A stretch of DNA of 64,000 nucleotides from Sciscionella marina DSM 45152 (GTDB taxonomy: Bacteria > Actinomycetota > Actinomycetes > Mycobacteriales > Pseudonocardiaceae): the NCBI RefSeq assembly GCF_000379465.1, contig NZ_KB905392.1, positions 716,869 through 780,868 on the forward strand, in the 5' to 3' direction. Shown one piece after another: positions 16,736-25,225 of this stretch (position 1 is its first letter; every line of letters begins with the position of its first letter). Under the pieces are notes generated by a model, which had not been told where the DNA came from, did no database searches, and worked only from the letters and a program-made list of their open reading frames with translations. The translations under genes were made by a program, and so were the position numbers.

Positions 16736-16782
16736 GCGCCCGGCGCTCAGCCGAGTTCGGCGCCCGGCGTCAGCCCAATTCG
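16736..16782. repeat. Imperfect 24-bp tandem duplication at the kinase 3' end
   Basis: 16736-16759 and 16760-16782 are near copies (21 of 24 positions, one base deleted). The second copy contains the kinase stop codon; the first repeats it just outside the gene. Confidence 0.6.
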
Positions 16783-18143
16783 ACGCAGCGCTGGAAGAAC
16801 GGATCGGTGTGCGCGGTGATCTCCCGGTAGACCTCGTGCTGGCGGCGGTAGAACTCGTGGCGCCCCGAGTCCGGGGTGAACTCCTGCCGAGGCGCCGCCA
16901 TCGCCCGCTGCGCCTCGGCGAAGTCGGTGAACGCACCGATTCCCACCCCGGCGCACATCGCCGCGCCGAGCCCGGCCGCGCTCGCCGTGTCCTGCCGGAT
17001 GACCGGAATCCCGAAGACATCCGCGAGAATCCCGGTCAGCACGGCCGAATCCGCTCCGCCACCGGACACCAGCAACCGGGAGAACCCGGTGCCGAGGCCG
17101 GTGGCCATGGCCTCGATGTTCCCGCGCATAGTCAGCGCGATGCCTTCGAGCACCGAGCGGTAGAGGTGGAACGGCCCCTGCCTGCCGTCGAAACCGAGGA
17201 AGGCGCCTCTGCGGTAGGGCTGCCCGGCCGGGGCGAGCCAGTCGAGCACGGTCATCAGCCCGTCCGAACCGGGCGGAACCTCCGCGGCACCCGCGTTGAG
17301 CCGCCCCTCATCCATGCCGAGCAGTCCCCGCAGCCAGCTCACCGTCCACATTCCGCGCCGGATGCCATGGCTCTCGTACAGATATTCGTGTGGCACGGCG
17401 GCGAAATTGGTCCAGAACCCGTCCGCCTCCCGGATATCGCGGGTGCCCGTGGTCATCGCGGCGATGTAGGTGCCGAGCGAGAGCAGCACCGCATCCGCGC
17501 CGCGCAGCCCGCACCCCAGCGCTTCGACCGCCTTGTCGTTGGCCGTCGCCACCACCGGGGTTCCCGCGCGCAGGCCGGTGTGCGCTGCCGCTTCCTCGGT
17601 GACCGTGCCGAGCACCGTACCGGGAAGGGCGAGCTCGAACAGCATCCGCGCGGGAATCTCCTCCTGGTCCGGCGCCCAGCACCAGCTGCCGGTGTCGATC
17701 GGCCAGTTCCCCTGGTAATTGGCGGCGGTGTCCCGGAAACGGCCGGTCAGCCGCGCAGTCAGGTAACCGGAGGAGGTCGTCACGTAACGAACCCGCGGAT
17801 CGGTGTGCTCATAGGGCCGGGACAGCCGTTCGTCCATCCAGCTCAGCACCGGCGAGGCGAGGGTGCCGTCGGCGCACAGCATGGCCCGGCAGAACCGGAT
17901 GGTGCACAACCCGACCGCCTGGATCTCCGCCGGGTCACCGGCGAACCCGGTGAGGGCCGCACGGGTGGCGGCACCGATCGAGTCCCAGAGGTCGTCGTCC
18001 GGGTGCTCCACCACCCCTGGGCGCGGGTTTTCGTTGGGGCGCAAAGCTTTCCGTCCCCAGCCGTGCAGCTTTCCCCGATCGTCGAAGACACCGACCTTCG
18101 TGCTCTGCGAGCCGTTGTCGATGCCGAGCAGGTAGCCGGTCAT
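16770..18143 (-). CDS. FGGY-family carbohydrate kinase
   Basis: 457 aa. The N-terminal phosphate loop LGIDNGSQSTKVGVFD (residues about 6-21), DQEEIPARMLFEL, ATANDKAVEALGCGLRGADAVLLSLGTY and the C-terminal ATP-binding motif LLVSGGGADSAVLTGILADVFG are those of the FGGY group (glycerol, xylulose, ribulose, erythritol kinases). The substrate is not identifiable from motifs. Context with a GlpP-type antiterminator and an alkylglycerone-phosphate-synthase-like FAD oxidase suggests a polyol or sugar whose phosphate is then oxidised. Last gene of the operon; its ATG follows the FAD-oxidase stop directly with no gap. Confidence 0.88.
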   Translation of the reverse strand: MTGYLLGIDNGSQSTKVGVFDDRGKLHGWGRKALRPNENPRPGVVEHPDDDLWDSIGAATRAALTGFAGDPAEIQAVGLCTIRFCRAMLCADGTLASPVLSWMDERLSRPYEHTDPRVRYVTTSSGYLTARLTGRFRDTAANYQGNWPIDTGSWCWAPDQEEIPARMLFELALPGTVLGTVTEEAAAHTGLRAGTPVVATANDKAVEALGCGLRGADAVLLSLGTYIAAMTTGTRDIREADGFWTNFAAVPHEYLYESHGIRRGMWTVSWLRGLLGMDEGRLNAGAAEVPPGSDGLMTVLDWLAPAGQPYRRGAFLGFDGRQGPFHLYRSVLEGIALTMRGNIEAMATGLGTGFSRLLVSGGGADSAVLTGILADVFGIPVIRQDTASAAGLGAAMCAGVGIGAFTDFAEAQRAMAAPRQEFTPDSGRHEFYRRQHEVYREITAHTDPFFQRCVELG

Positions 18144-19586
18144 CTATCGGTCCGCCGGGAAGATCGTGCCCGCGTTCATGATCCCGTTCGGATCGAAGGC
18201 CTCCTTGAGCCTGCGCAGCATCGGATAGGCGCTGCCGTGCTCGCGCTCGGTCCACTCGGCGCGGTACTTCCCGATTCCGTGGTGGTGCACCATGGAGCCG
18301 CCCAGCGCCAGGGTTTCCTCGACGATGATCGCGTTGATCGGTTTGTGGTACTTCTCGATCTCGGCGCGCGGATCGCAGTCGATCCGGTAGTCGTACACGA
18401 AATACATGTTCGTGCCGTTCTGGTAGCTGTGCGAGGAGTGCCCGCCGAGCAGGGTGATGTCCCTGGCGTGCGGAAACTCGGTGCGGATCCGTTCCAGCAC
18501 CCGATCGTAGATCCGCCCGATCGTGGACCAGTCCGCGGAGACCTCGGTGGTGTAGCCGAGCGCGTGCTCGGTGAGCATCGCCTCCCGCTCCGCCTCGATC
18601 TTGTCCGGTCCCCAGTTCAGATTGTCGAACCATTCCTCGATCAGCGCGGGATCGGTCTTCTCGTGCGGGTACCCGGACACGATCCGGTCGATCTCGGCGC
18701 TCGTGGCCTCCGCGATCGCCTTCGGCCCCCCGGTGACGAACACGGCGACACAGTTGCCCTGCGCGAAGTGGGCGAAGTGCTGGGCGGCGTCCTGCTCGGA
18801 GTAGACCCGCGCGACCGAGGGCCTCGAGCCCGTGGTGACCACCTCGCGCAGGATCGCGATCCCGGTGTGCACGTCCTCGAGCAGATAGCCGTGGAAGCGG
18901 TTGTTCTCCGGCTGGTGTCTGAAGACCTTCACGGTGACCTCGGTGACGAAGCACAGTGCGCCCTCGTTGCCGAGCACGATCGAGCGGATGTCCGGACCCG
19001 CCGCACGCCGGGGCACGCTCTTGATCCGGCTCACCGTGCCGTCCGGGAACACCGCTTCCAGACCGGCGACCATGTCCTCGATTCCGCCGTAGAGCGTGGA
19101 GAACTGCCCGATCGACCGGGTGGCCACCAGCCCGCCGTACTGCGCGAGCGGTTTGGACTGCGGGGAATGGCCGGTGGTCAGGCCCTGTTCGCGCAGCCGT
19201 TCCTCGAGCACGCGAAGCGGCACTCCACATTGGACTCTCGCCTGCATGTTCACCGGGTCGATCTCCAGCACCGCGTCCATCTCCGAACCGTCCAGCACGA
19301 TACTGCCCGGCACACTGGTCTCCAGCCCGCCCTCGGTCCCGGTGCGCCCGGTGCGCGGCACCACGTTGATGCGGTGTTCATCGGCGAACGCGAGGACCGC
19401 GGCGACCGTGGCGGTGTCCCGCGCGCGCACGATCGCGAGCGGGAACGGGCCGTCGTAGATGCCGTGCGCCGCGGGATATTTCTTGAACCTGTCCACGCTC
19501 GCCGCGCGCAGCAGGTGTTCCTCGGTGTCCACCTGCCCTGCTCCGGCGATCGCGCGCAACCGGTCCAGAATCTCGTTCTCCTGCAC
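18144..19586 (-). CDS. FAD-binding oxidase, alkylglycerone-phosphate-synthase-like
   Basis: 480 aa from GTG 19586 (GGGAG 5 nt upstream). The FAD_binding_4 (PCMH) half includes NVVPRTGRTGTEGGLETSVPG, DPVNMQARVQCGVPL, QSKPLAQYGGLVATRSIGQ and LGNEGALCFVTEVTVKV; the FAD-oxidase C-terminal half ends with GGSMVHHHGIGKYRAEW and FDPNGIMNAGTIFP. The triple-His motif HHHGIGK is a hallmark of alkyl-DHAP synthase relatives, which handle phosphorylated three-carbon substrates. In bacteria these are more often dehydrogenases of polyol phosphates or 2-hydroxy acids. It lies between the SDR and the FGGY kinase in one operon. The exact reaction is open. Confidence 0.85.
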   Translation of the reverse strand: MQENEILDRLRAIAGAGQVDTEEHLLRAASVDRFKKYPAAHGIYDGPFPLAIVRARDTATVAAVLAFADEHRINVVPRTGRTGTEGGLETSVPGSIVLDGSEMDAVLEIDPVNMQARVQCGVPLRVLEERLREQGLTTGHSPQSKPLAQYGGLVATRSIGQFSTLYGGIEDMVAGLEAVFPDGTVSRIKSVPRRAAGPDIRSIVLGNEGALCFVTEVTVKVFRHQPENNRFHGYLLEDVHTGIAILREVVTTGSRPSVARVYSEQDAAQHFAHFAQGNCVAVFVTGGPKAIAEATSAEIDRIVSGYPHEKTDPALIEEWFDNLNWGPDKIEAEREAMLTEHALGYTTEVSADWSTIGRIYDRVLERIRTEFPHARDITLLGGHSSHSYQNGTNMYFVYDYRIDCDPRAEIEKYHKPINAIIVEETLALGGSMVHHHGIGKYRAEWTEREHGSAYPMLRRLKEAFDPNGIMNAGTIFPADR

Positions 19587-19603
19587 AGTTCTCCCTTTCT
19601 GGT

Positions 19604-20380
19604 TCAGCGGGTCAGATAGCCGCCGTCGACGGTGAGCACCTGCCCGTTCACGTAGTCGGAGGCCGCGCTCGCAAGGAACACCGTGGCCCCCATCAGATCG
19701 GCGACCTCGCCCCAGCGTCCGGCCGGGATGTGGTCCAGCACGCGCTGGTTGGTCACGGGGTCCGCGCGGGTCTGCTCGGTGATCGCGGTGGCGAAATAGC
19801 CCGGTGCGATCGCGTTGCACTGGATGTTGTACCCGCCGAGTTCATCGCAGTACGCCTTGGTGAACCCGACGATGCCGTGTTTGCTCGCCGCGTAGGCCGG
19901 AGACCACTGGCCGCCGAGGAACGAGAACAGGGAGGCGATGTTGATGATCTTCCCGGAGCCCTGCCCGATCATGAACCGGGATACCTCGTGGCCGAGCTCG
20001 AACGGCGCGGTGAGGTTGACCGAGAGCATCGGATCCCACTGTTCGCGGCCGAATTCCGCGGCCGCGGCCAGCCTGGCGATCCCGGCCGAGTTCACCAGGA
20101 TGTCGGCCGAACCGAGAGTGTCCACACAGGACCGGGCGACCAGCGCGGGCGCCCCGGGCTCGGTGAGGTCGATCCGGTGGAACTCCATCCGGCGCCCGGT
20201 TCCGGCGATCAGTTCCCGGGTCCGGCCCCCATCGTCGAGCACACTCGGCACGTAGACGTCGGCGCCCGCCTTGGCCAGCGCGAGCGAGAACGCCTGCCCG
20301 AGCCCGGTGTTGCCGCCGGTGACGATCGCGTTCTTTCCGGTGAGCGAGAAGAAGTCGAGGGAGAAGTCGTCGATATCCAT
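19604..20380 (-). CDS. Short-chain dehydrogenase/reductase (KduD-like)
   Basis: 258 aa classical SDR. The NAD(P) loop is TGGNTGLG at residues 21-28 and the catalytic tetrad is visible as Ser 150 (IINIAS) and Tyr 163-Lys 167 (YAASK). The C-terminal PAGRWGEVADLMGATVFLAS, SDYVNGQVLTVDGGYLTR and the opening DFSLDFFSLTGKNAIVTGG resemble 2-deoxy-D-gluconate 3-dehydrogenase/gluconate 5-dehydrogenase-type enzymes. Likely oxidises a secondary alcohol of the sugar or polyol imported by the adjacent MFS protein. Second gene of the operon, 18 nt from both neighbours. Confidence 0.88.
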   Translation of the reverse strand: MDIDDFSLDFFSLTGKNAIVTGGNTGLGQAFSLALAKAGADVYVPSVLDDGGRTRELIAGTGRRMEFHRIDLTEPGAPALVARSCVDTLGSADILVNSAGIARLAAAAEFGREQWDPMLSVNLTAPFELGHEVSRFMIGQGSGKIINIASLFSFLGGQWSPAYAASKHGIVGFTKAYCDELGGYNIQCNAIAPGYFATAITEQTRADPVTNQRVLDHIPAGRWGEVADLMGATVFLASAASDYVNGQVLTVDGGYLTR

Positions 20381-20398
20381 GGTCGGTGTCTTTCCTTT

Positions 20399-21670
20399 TC
20401 AGGCAACGGGTGCGGGGGCGAGCTCCGGCGCGGATTCGCGGCGCTGGGCGCGCACGGTGAGCGTGATGAGCAGGAGTCCGAGCAACCCGGCCACGGTGAG
20501 GGCACCGAACAAGGCGCCATAGCCGCCGTGCGGCGCGGTGTTCGTGCTCGGATCGCCGATCCACCACGCCGAAAGCGCCGGGAGGAAGGCATCGGGAAGA
20601 TAGGCGAGACCGGAGGCGAGACCGATCACCCCGGCACGCTGCTGTTCGGGGATGCGCGCTTCGGTGATGCTCGCCCAGTACACGCCCCTGCTGGTGAACA
20701 CCATCGCGGAGAGTACGAACATCAGCGCGAGCGCGGCCCACCACAACTGCGCGCGCTCGGGCAGTATCAGGAACAGCGCGACACAGACCACCGCGCCCGC
20801 GAAGGTCAGCCGCAGGAACTTCGGGGTCGAGCCGGTGAGCTTGTCCACACAGAACCCGCCGACCGGGCCGGCGAGGAACTGGAACACGTAGGTGCGCACC
20901 ACTCCGATGATGCCGATCAGCCCGAGTCCGAGGCCGAAGCGGTGCTCGAGCAACGGGGAGAAGTAGCCGAGGGTGGTGTAGAAGCAGTACATCAGCATGA
21001 TCGAGCCGCCGAGCAGCCAGGTGTACTTGTTCCGCACCGCGGCGGCGAGGACCGCGAACGAGAGGGTGCCCGTGGCGGCCGGTGTATCGCGCTCCCGGTC
21101 GCCGAGCACGAACCAGACCAGCACCGCGAGCAGCACGCACAGCACCCCGTAGACGCCGATCAGCCGGAGCACCCCGGCCTCCGGAGCGAGCGCGTTGCTC
21201 ACCAGCAGGGCGCCGATCGCGCCGATCGCGGTGGATGTGACGCCGCGGATAGCCTCGAGGAATCCGAACAGCCTGCCCTGTTGCCGCGCCTGCCCCAGCG
21301 AGCCGATCACCCGGACCAGGGCGGGCCAGTACAGCGCCATCCCGGCGACCGCCATCCCGATGTGCGCGGCGAGCACCCCGCCGTAGCCGGGAACAGTGGT
21401 CAGGTAGAGATCGGCGGCTCCGGTGCCGAGCAGCGCGATCACGATGAGCGCGCGTGGCGGGAACCGGGAGGCGAACCAGCCTCCGGCGAAGTACATCACC
21501 GCGGCGACGGCACCGAAGACCGACATGACGGTGCCGTATTCCTGAGCGGTCAGGTGCAGCGCCCGATAGGTCGGTTCGAGGAAAACGAACCGGATATAGG
21601 CCACCTGAAAGATGACGCCGCCGGTCACCGAGAGGAGCAGGTAACTCACCCGCTCCCGGGTACCGCGCAT
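20399..21670 (-). CDS. MFS transporter (first gene of the antitermination-controlled operon)
   Basis: 423 aa with about 12 hydrophobic segments and MFS landmarks: WFASRFPPRALIVI in the loop 2-3 region, GFLEAIRGVTSTAIGAIGALL, a central charged loop GDRERDTPAATG and GPVGGFCVDKLTGSTPKF in the second half. The start ATG 21670 has GGGGTGG upstream; in-frame codons further left of it would run into the leader hairpin. Imports the substrate of the SDR/FAD-oxidase/kinase pathway, by context. The preceding leader of about 150 nt carries a promoter and an intrinsic-type terminator. Confidence 0.85.
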   Translation of the reverse strand: MRGTRERVSYLLLSVTGGVIFQVAYIRFVFLEPTYRALHLTAQEYGTVMSVFGAVAAVMYFAGGWFASRFPPRALIVIALLGTGAADLYLTTVPGYGGVLAAHIGMAVAGMALYWPALVRVIGSLGQARQQGRLFGFLEAIRGVTSTAIGAIGALLVSNALAPEAGVLRLIGVYGVLCVLLAVLVWFVLGDRERDTPAATGTLSFAVLAAAVRNKYTWLLGGSIMLMYCFYTTLGYFSPLLEHRFGLGLGLIGIIGVVRTYVFQFLAGPVGGFCVDKLTGSTPKFLRLTFAGAVVCVALFLILPERAQLWWAALALMFVLSAMVFTSRGVYWASITEARIPEQQRAGVIGLASGLAYLPDAFLPALSAWWIGDPSTNTAPHGGYGALFGALTVAGLLGLLLITLTVRAQRRESAPELAPAPVA

Positions 21671-21703
21671 GAAAACCACCCCGCACTGCCGTAGTCCGAG
21701 CAC

Positions 21704-21750
21704 AAAAAAAGAGAACAGTCTCCCGTCGTGTGCACGGGCCACTGTTCTCT
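21704..21750 (-). terminator. Leader hairpin with U-tract (attenuator) ahead of the MFS operon
   Basis: Read leftward, AGAGAACAGT (21750-21741) pairs perfectly with ACTGTTCTCT (21719-21710), an inner CCCGT/ACGGG pair extends the stem, and seven T residues follow directly. This is an intrinsic terminator between the operon promoter and its first gene, which only makes sense as an attenuator. A GlpP-family antiterminator is encoded at the far end of the cluster. Confidence 0.8.
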
Positions 21751-21824
21751 CAGGTCTCTAGTAACCGCCCGCCGTAGCGCGGGCCTATTCGGTTGTCGCG
21801 GGGCGCGCCTCCGCTTCGCCGCGG

Positions 21825-21854
21825 AATCTAATCCGCGCCCAGCCGCACTGTCAA
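21825..21854 (-). promoter_or_regulatory. Sigma70-type promoter of the MFS operon
   Basis: On the minus strand TTGACA (21854-21849) is followed after 17 or 18 bp by TTAGAT/TAGATT (21831-21825). This near-consensus promoter is unusual in such GC-rich DNA. Transcription would start near 21818 and give a leader that includes the hairpin at 21704-21750. Confidence 0.7.
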
Positions 21855-21906
21855 ACCACCGGGGCACGCGGCGGGAGCCGGGCGAGCGACCGTTACCGTG
21901 CAAGGC

Positions 21907-22473
21907 GTGACCGACCGCCGAACGCAACTGCTCGCCGCCGCCTGCCACGTGATCGCGCGCACCGGGGTGCGCGGGCTGCGGGTGGAGGAAGTGGCAGCGA
22001 AGGCCGGGGTCTCCACCGCGCTGATCTACCACCATTTCCGCAACCGCTCCGGTCTGGTCACCCAGGCCATGCTGCACATCAACGAACGACTCGCCGCCGA
22101 GTCGGAGTCCGCGAGCGGGGGCACCGGGATGCGGCGGCTGCTCGAGCGGATGCTCAGCGAGTTCGCCGAGGACGAGCAGACCAGGGAGAACTCGGCGGTC
22201 TGGGGCGAGGTGCGCGGGGCCGCGGTGTTCGACGAGGAACTGCGCCCCATCATCCGTGATGCGACCGACTACTGGACCGACCAGCTCGTCGAACTGATCG
22301 AACAAGGCCGCACGGACGGGAGCATCCGCGCGGAAACAGAGCCGGAAACGGTGGCGCTGCGGCTGACCGCGATGGTGGAGGGCCTGTCCAACCGCTGGCT
22401 GGCCGGGCTGCTGAGCACCGAGCAGGCGCGCACGCACATCACCGCGACGGTGCGTGCCGAGCTCGGCTCCTGA
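21907..22473 (+). CDS. TetR-family regulator
   Basis: About 188 aa. N-terminal helix-turn-helix at about residues 4-50: RRTQLLAAACHVIARTGVRGLRVEEVAAKAGVSTALIYHHFRNRSGLV. The C-terminal ligand domain contains WGEVRGAAVFDEELRPIIR and LTAMVEGLSNRWLAGLL, as in BetI-like TetR regulators. GTG 21907 is preferred; GTG 21898 is also in frame. It lies upstream of the perfect 28-bp palindrome at 22511-22538 and the agmatine-type operon on the same strand, so repression of that operon is the natural inference; it is also divergent from the MFS operon promoter. Confidence 0.85.
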   Translation: MTDRRTQLLAAACHVIARTGVRGLRVEEVAAKAGVSTALIYHHFRNRSGLVTQAMLHINERLAAESESASGGTGMRRLLERMLSEFAEDEQTRENSAVWGEVRGAAVFDEELRPIIRDATDYWTDQLVELIEQGRTDGSIRAETEPETVALRLTAMVEGLSNRWLAGLLSTEQARTHITATVRAELGS

Positions 22474-22510
22474 CACTTTCCCACAACGGACCGGACGCGA
22501 TGAGCTCCAC

Positions 22511-22538
22511 GGCATTGACTGAATTTTCAGTCAATGCC
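22511..22538. promoter_or_regulatory. Perfect 28-bp palindrome, TetR-type operator
   Basis: GGCATTGACTGAA and its exact reverse complement flank TT. The core TTGACTGAATTTTCAGTCAA is a typical actinobacterial TetR-family site. It is 38 bp downstream of the TetR stop and upstream of the permease-amidase operon. Confidence 0.75.
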
Positions 22539-22709
22539 AGACTGCGACTCACCAGGAGCGCGTCTGAGAGCCCGTTGTCCGTCGCGAGCGGGAGCCGGAT
22601 CGGCGGGTGCCTTGCGGGACATCCGCACCCGGGACCGGCAAGGCGGAGGAATGAGCCGCAGTGGGTTTCTGCGGTGGTTGCGCACCTTCGCAGCGAGGAG
22701 CCGATGGGC

Positions 22710-22772
22710 ATGCGAAGGTACTTCGCCGACATCGCAGCGCAGCAGGACACGGGGTTCTCGGATGTGCTCTAA
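22710..22772 (+). CDS. Possible 20-aa leader peptide ahead of the permease
   Basis: A very short frame (MRRYFADIAAQQDTGFSDVL) starts at ATG 22710 with GAGGAG 9 nt upstream (ATG 22704 also possible) and ends 22 nt before the permease start. The ribosome binding site and position between operator and first structural gene suggest a leader or coupling peptide. No known family. It may be chance. Confidence 0.3.
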   Translation: MRRYFADIAAQQDTGFSDVL

Positions 22773-22793
22773 GCCCAGTGCAGGGAGGTGACC

Positions 22794-24263
22794 GTGTCCG
22801 GACACGACCGGTTCGGCAAGGTGGAGCAGGCGGGAATCGAGTACCTGTCCGAACACGAGCGGACCTCCGGCCCGGCCAACCTGTTCACGGTGTTCTTCAG
22901 CGGGAACCTCTCCTTCGGGGTGATCGTGTTCGGCTGGCTTCCGGTGACCTACGGGCTGGACTTCTTCGACGCGGTCACTTCGAGTCTCGCCGGGATCGCA
23001 CTCGGCACCCTGCTCGTGGCTCCGCTCGGCCTGCTCGGACCGCGCACCGGAACGAGCACCCCGGTCTCCAGCGGCGCGCATTTCGGGGTGACCGGCAGGC
23101 TCGTCGGTTCCGGGATCACGCTGCTGTTCGCGCTCGCCTATGCGGCCATCGCGGTCTGGACTTCCGGGGACGCGCTGATCGCGGTGGCACACCGGGTTTT
23201 CGGGCTCTCCGCATCGGACGGCACCCGCGCGATCGGCTACGGTCTCATCGCGGTCGAGGTGGTCGTGGTCGCCCTGTTCGGGCACGGCACGGTGGTCGCG
23301 ATGCAGCGCTTCGTGCTCCCGGTGGTCGCGGCCCTGCTGCTGCTCGGCCTTCCCGCGTTCGCCTTCGGTTTCCGGGCAGCGCCCGCGGGAACCGGGCACT
23401 ATCTGCTCGGCGGGCATTGGCAGACCTGGGTGTTCGCGGTGGTGATCGCGATCGGCGGGCCGTTGTCCTACGCCACCGGGATGGGCGACTACACCAGGCG
23501 GGTCGCCCAGCGCCACGGTGACCGCAGGGTGCTGCTCGCCTGCGGCGGCGGCCTGTTCCTCGGTCTGGGGATCACCTCGGTGTTCGGTTCGTTCACCGCG
23601 ACCGCGTTCGGCGGGCTGACCGGGTCCTATGTGCAGAACCTCGTCGCCATCGCGCCTGCCTGGTATGTGCTCCCGGTCCTGCTGATCGCGCTCGTGGGCG
23701 GGCTCGGCCAGGGCGTGATGACGGTGTATTCCAGCGGCCTGGACCTGGTCGCGCTGCTGCCGAGGCTGCGCAGGGTGCACACCACGCTGATCACTTCGAT
23801 CGCCTCGGTGGCCCTGGTCTATCTCGGCGCGGTGGCCACCGACGCGGTGGACTCGATCACCGCGATGACCGTGGTGCTCAACGGATTCGCCGGACCATGG
23901 GTGATCATCACGCTGATCGGGTTTCTGCGCACCCGCGGCCGCGGTTACGACCCGGCCGATCTGCAGGTGTTCAACGAGCGCCGCAGGGGTGGCCGCTACT
24001 GGTTCACCGGGGGCTGGAACCTGCGCGCGGTGATCCCCTTCGTGCTCGGCTCGGTGTTCGGCCTGCTCGCCGTGGACACCGAGCTCTACCACGGACCACT
24101 GGCCGCACTGGCCGGCGGCATCGACCTCTCGGTGCTCGGCTCGATGGCCATCACCGGGATCGGTTACCTGATCGCGCTGCGCTGCTGGCCGGAGCCGGCG
24201 GACCCGATCACAGTACCTGCCCGGGCCACCCGTGCCCGGATCACGAGTCAAGGAGAAGGATGA
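22794..24263 (+). CDS. NCS1-family permease (purine-cytosine permease-like)
   Basis: About 489 aa, roughly 12 membrane segments. The NCS1/CodB pattern is visible: a cytosolic N-terminus with VEQAGIEYLSEHERTSGPANLFTVFFSGNLSFGVIVFGWLP, then GPRTGTSTPVSSGAHFGVTG, a central SYATGMGDYTRRV and SSGLDLVALLPRLRR. NCS1 carriers move nucleobases, allantoin, hydantoins, thiamin and related cations. Placed first in an operon with agmatine/carbamoylputrescine enzymes, the likely cargo is agmatine or a similar amine or ureide. GTG 22794 is chosen since GGGAGG lies 5 nt upstream; GTG 22788 overlaps that site. Confidence 0.85.
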   Translation: MSGHDRFGKVEQAGIEYLSEHERTSGPANLFTVFFSGNLSFGVIVFGWLPVTYGLDFFDAVTSSLAGIALGTLLVAPLGLLGPRTGTSTPVSSGAHFGVTGRLVGSGITLLFALAYAAIAVWTSGDALIAVAHRVFGLSASDGTRAIGYGLIAVEVVVVALFGHGTVVAMQRFVLPVVAALLLLGLPAFAFGFRAAPAGTGHYLLGGHWQTWVFAVVIAIGGPLSYATGMGDYTRRVAQRHGDRRVLLACGGGLFLGLGITSVFGSFTATAFGGLTGSYVQNLVAIAPAWYVLPVLLIALVGGLGQGVMTVYSSGLDLVALLPRLRRVHTTLITSIASVALVYLGAVATDAVDSITAMTVVLNGFAGPWVIITLIGFLRTRGRGYDPADLQVFNERRRGGRYWFTGGWNLRAVIPFVLGSVFGLLAVDTELYHGPLAALAGGIDLSVLGSMAITGIGYLIALRCWPEPADPITVPARATRARITSQGEG

Positions 24264-25225
24264 GAGTCATCACCAGCCCGGTCCCGCCCGCCTCGCTCGC
24301 CCGCGCGGACCGGGAACCCCGTACGCCGCTGCGCATCGGGCTCGTGCAGCACGCCTGGGATCCCGATCCCGCGGTCCTGGAGGAGCGGCTGTCCGAGGGC
24401 ATCGGCGCGGCCGCCGGACAGGGCGCCCGTGCGGTGTTCCTGCCCGAGCTGACCCTGTCCCGCTACCCCGCCTTCGAACGCGCGGGCGCCGAACCCGGAC
24501 GCGCCGCCGAGGAACTCACCGACGGACCCACCTACGCCTTCGCCAGCCGCGCGGCCAAGGAACACGGTGTGCTGGTACACGCCTCGCTGTACGAGCGCGC
24601 GGACGCCGCGGACGGTCTCGGGTTCAACACCGCGATCCTCGTCGGCCCGGACGGCGAACTGCTCGGGCGCACCAGGAAGCTGCACATTCCGGTCAGCCCC
24701 GGCTACTACGAGGACACCTACTTCCGTGCCGGACCGGCCGAGGACGCGTATCCGGTGTACCGGCCCGGTGCGCTCGACGGTGTCGCGCTCGGCCTGCCGA
24801 CCTGCTGGGACGAGTGGTTCCCCGAGGTGTCCCGCTGTTATTCGCTCGCCGGCGCCGAACTGCTCGTCTACCCCACCGCGATCGGCTCCGAGCCCACCTT
24901 CCCCCGATTCGACACGCAGCCCTTGTGGCGCAAGGTCATCGTGGCGAACGGGATCACCGCGGGCACCTTCATGGTGGTGCCGAACCGGACCGGGGACGAG
25001 GGCGGACTGCGGTTCTACGGTTCCTCGTTCATCTCCGATCCGTATGGCAGGGTGCTCGTGGAGGCCCCGCGTGAACAGGAGGCGGTACTCGTGGCCGATC
25101 TGGACCTGGACGCGCGCAAGGACTGGCTGGACCTGTTCCCTTTCCTGACCACGCGCCGCCCGGACACCTATGCCGCGCTCACCGAACCGGTGGCTCCCGG
25201 CGCACCCTACGGAGGCGAGGCGTGA
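24260..25225 (+). CDS. N-carbamoylputrescine amidase-like nitrilase-superfamily hydrolase
   Basis: 321 aa. The catalytic triad is Glu 63 (FLPELTLSRYP), Lys 140 (GRTRKLHIP) and Cys 182 (LPTCWDEWFPE). The sequence HIPVSPGYYEDTYFRAG and CWDEWFPEVSR is characteristic of N-carbamoylputrescine amidases (AguB), which split N-carbamoylputrescine to putrescine, CO2 and ammonia. The next gene encodes agmatine deiminase, which makes exactly that substrate. ATG 24260 follows AAGGAGAAGG and overlaps the permease stop by 4 bases. About 25 extra N-terminal residues precede the usual enzyme start. A relaxed-specificity ureidoacid amidase remains possible. Confidence 0.88.
   Translation: MRVITSPVPPASLARADREPRTPLRIGLVQHAWDPDPAVLEERLSEGIGAAAGQGARAVFLPELTLSRYPAFERAGAEPGRAAEELTDGPTYAFASRAAKEHGVLVHASLYERADAADGLGFNTAILVGPDGELLGRTRKLHIPVSPGYYEDTYFRAGPAEDAYPVYRPGALDGVALGLPTCWDEWFPEVSRCYSLAGAELLVYPTAIGSEPTFPRFDTQPLWRKVIVANGITAGTFMVVPNRTGDEGGLRFYGSSFISDPYGRVLVEAPREQEAVLVADLDLDARKDWLDLFPFLTTRRPDTYAALTEPVAPGAPYGGEA

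Noticed and set aside
16125..19619. An 1164-codon open frame on the plus strand
   Set aside because: Shadow across GlpP, the FGGY kinase and the FAD oxidase, created by high third-position GC.
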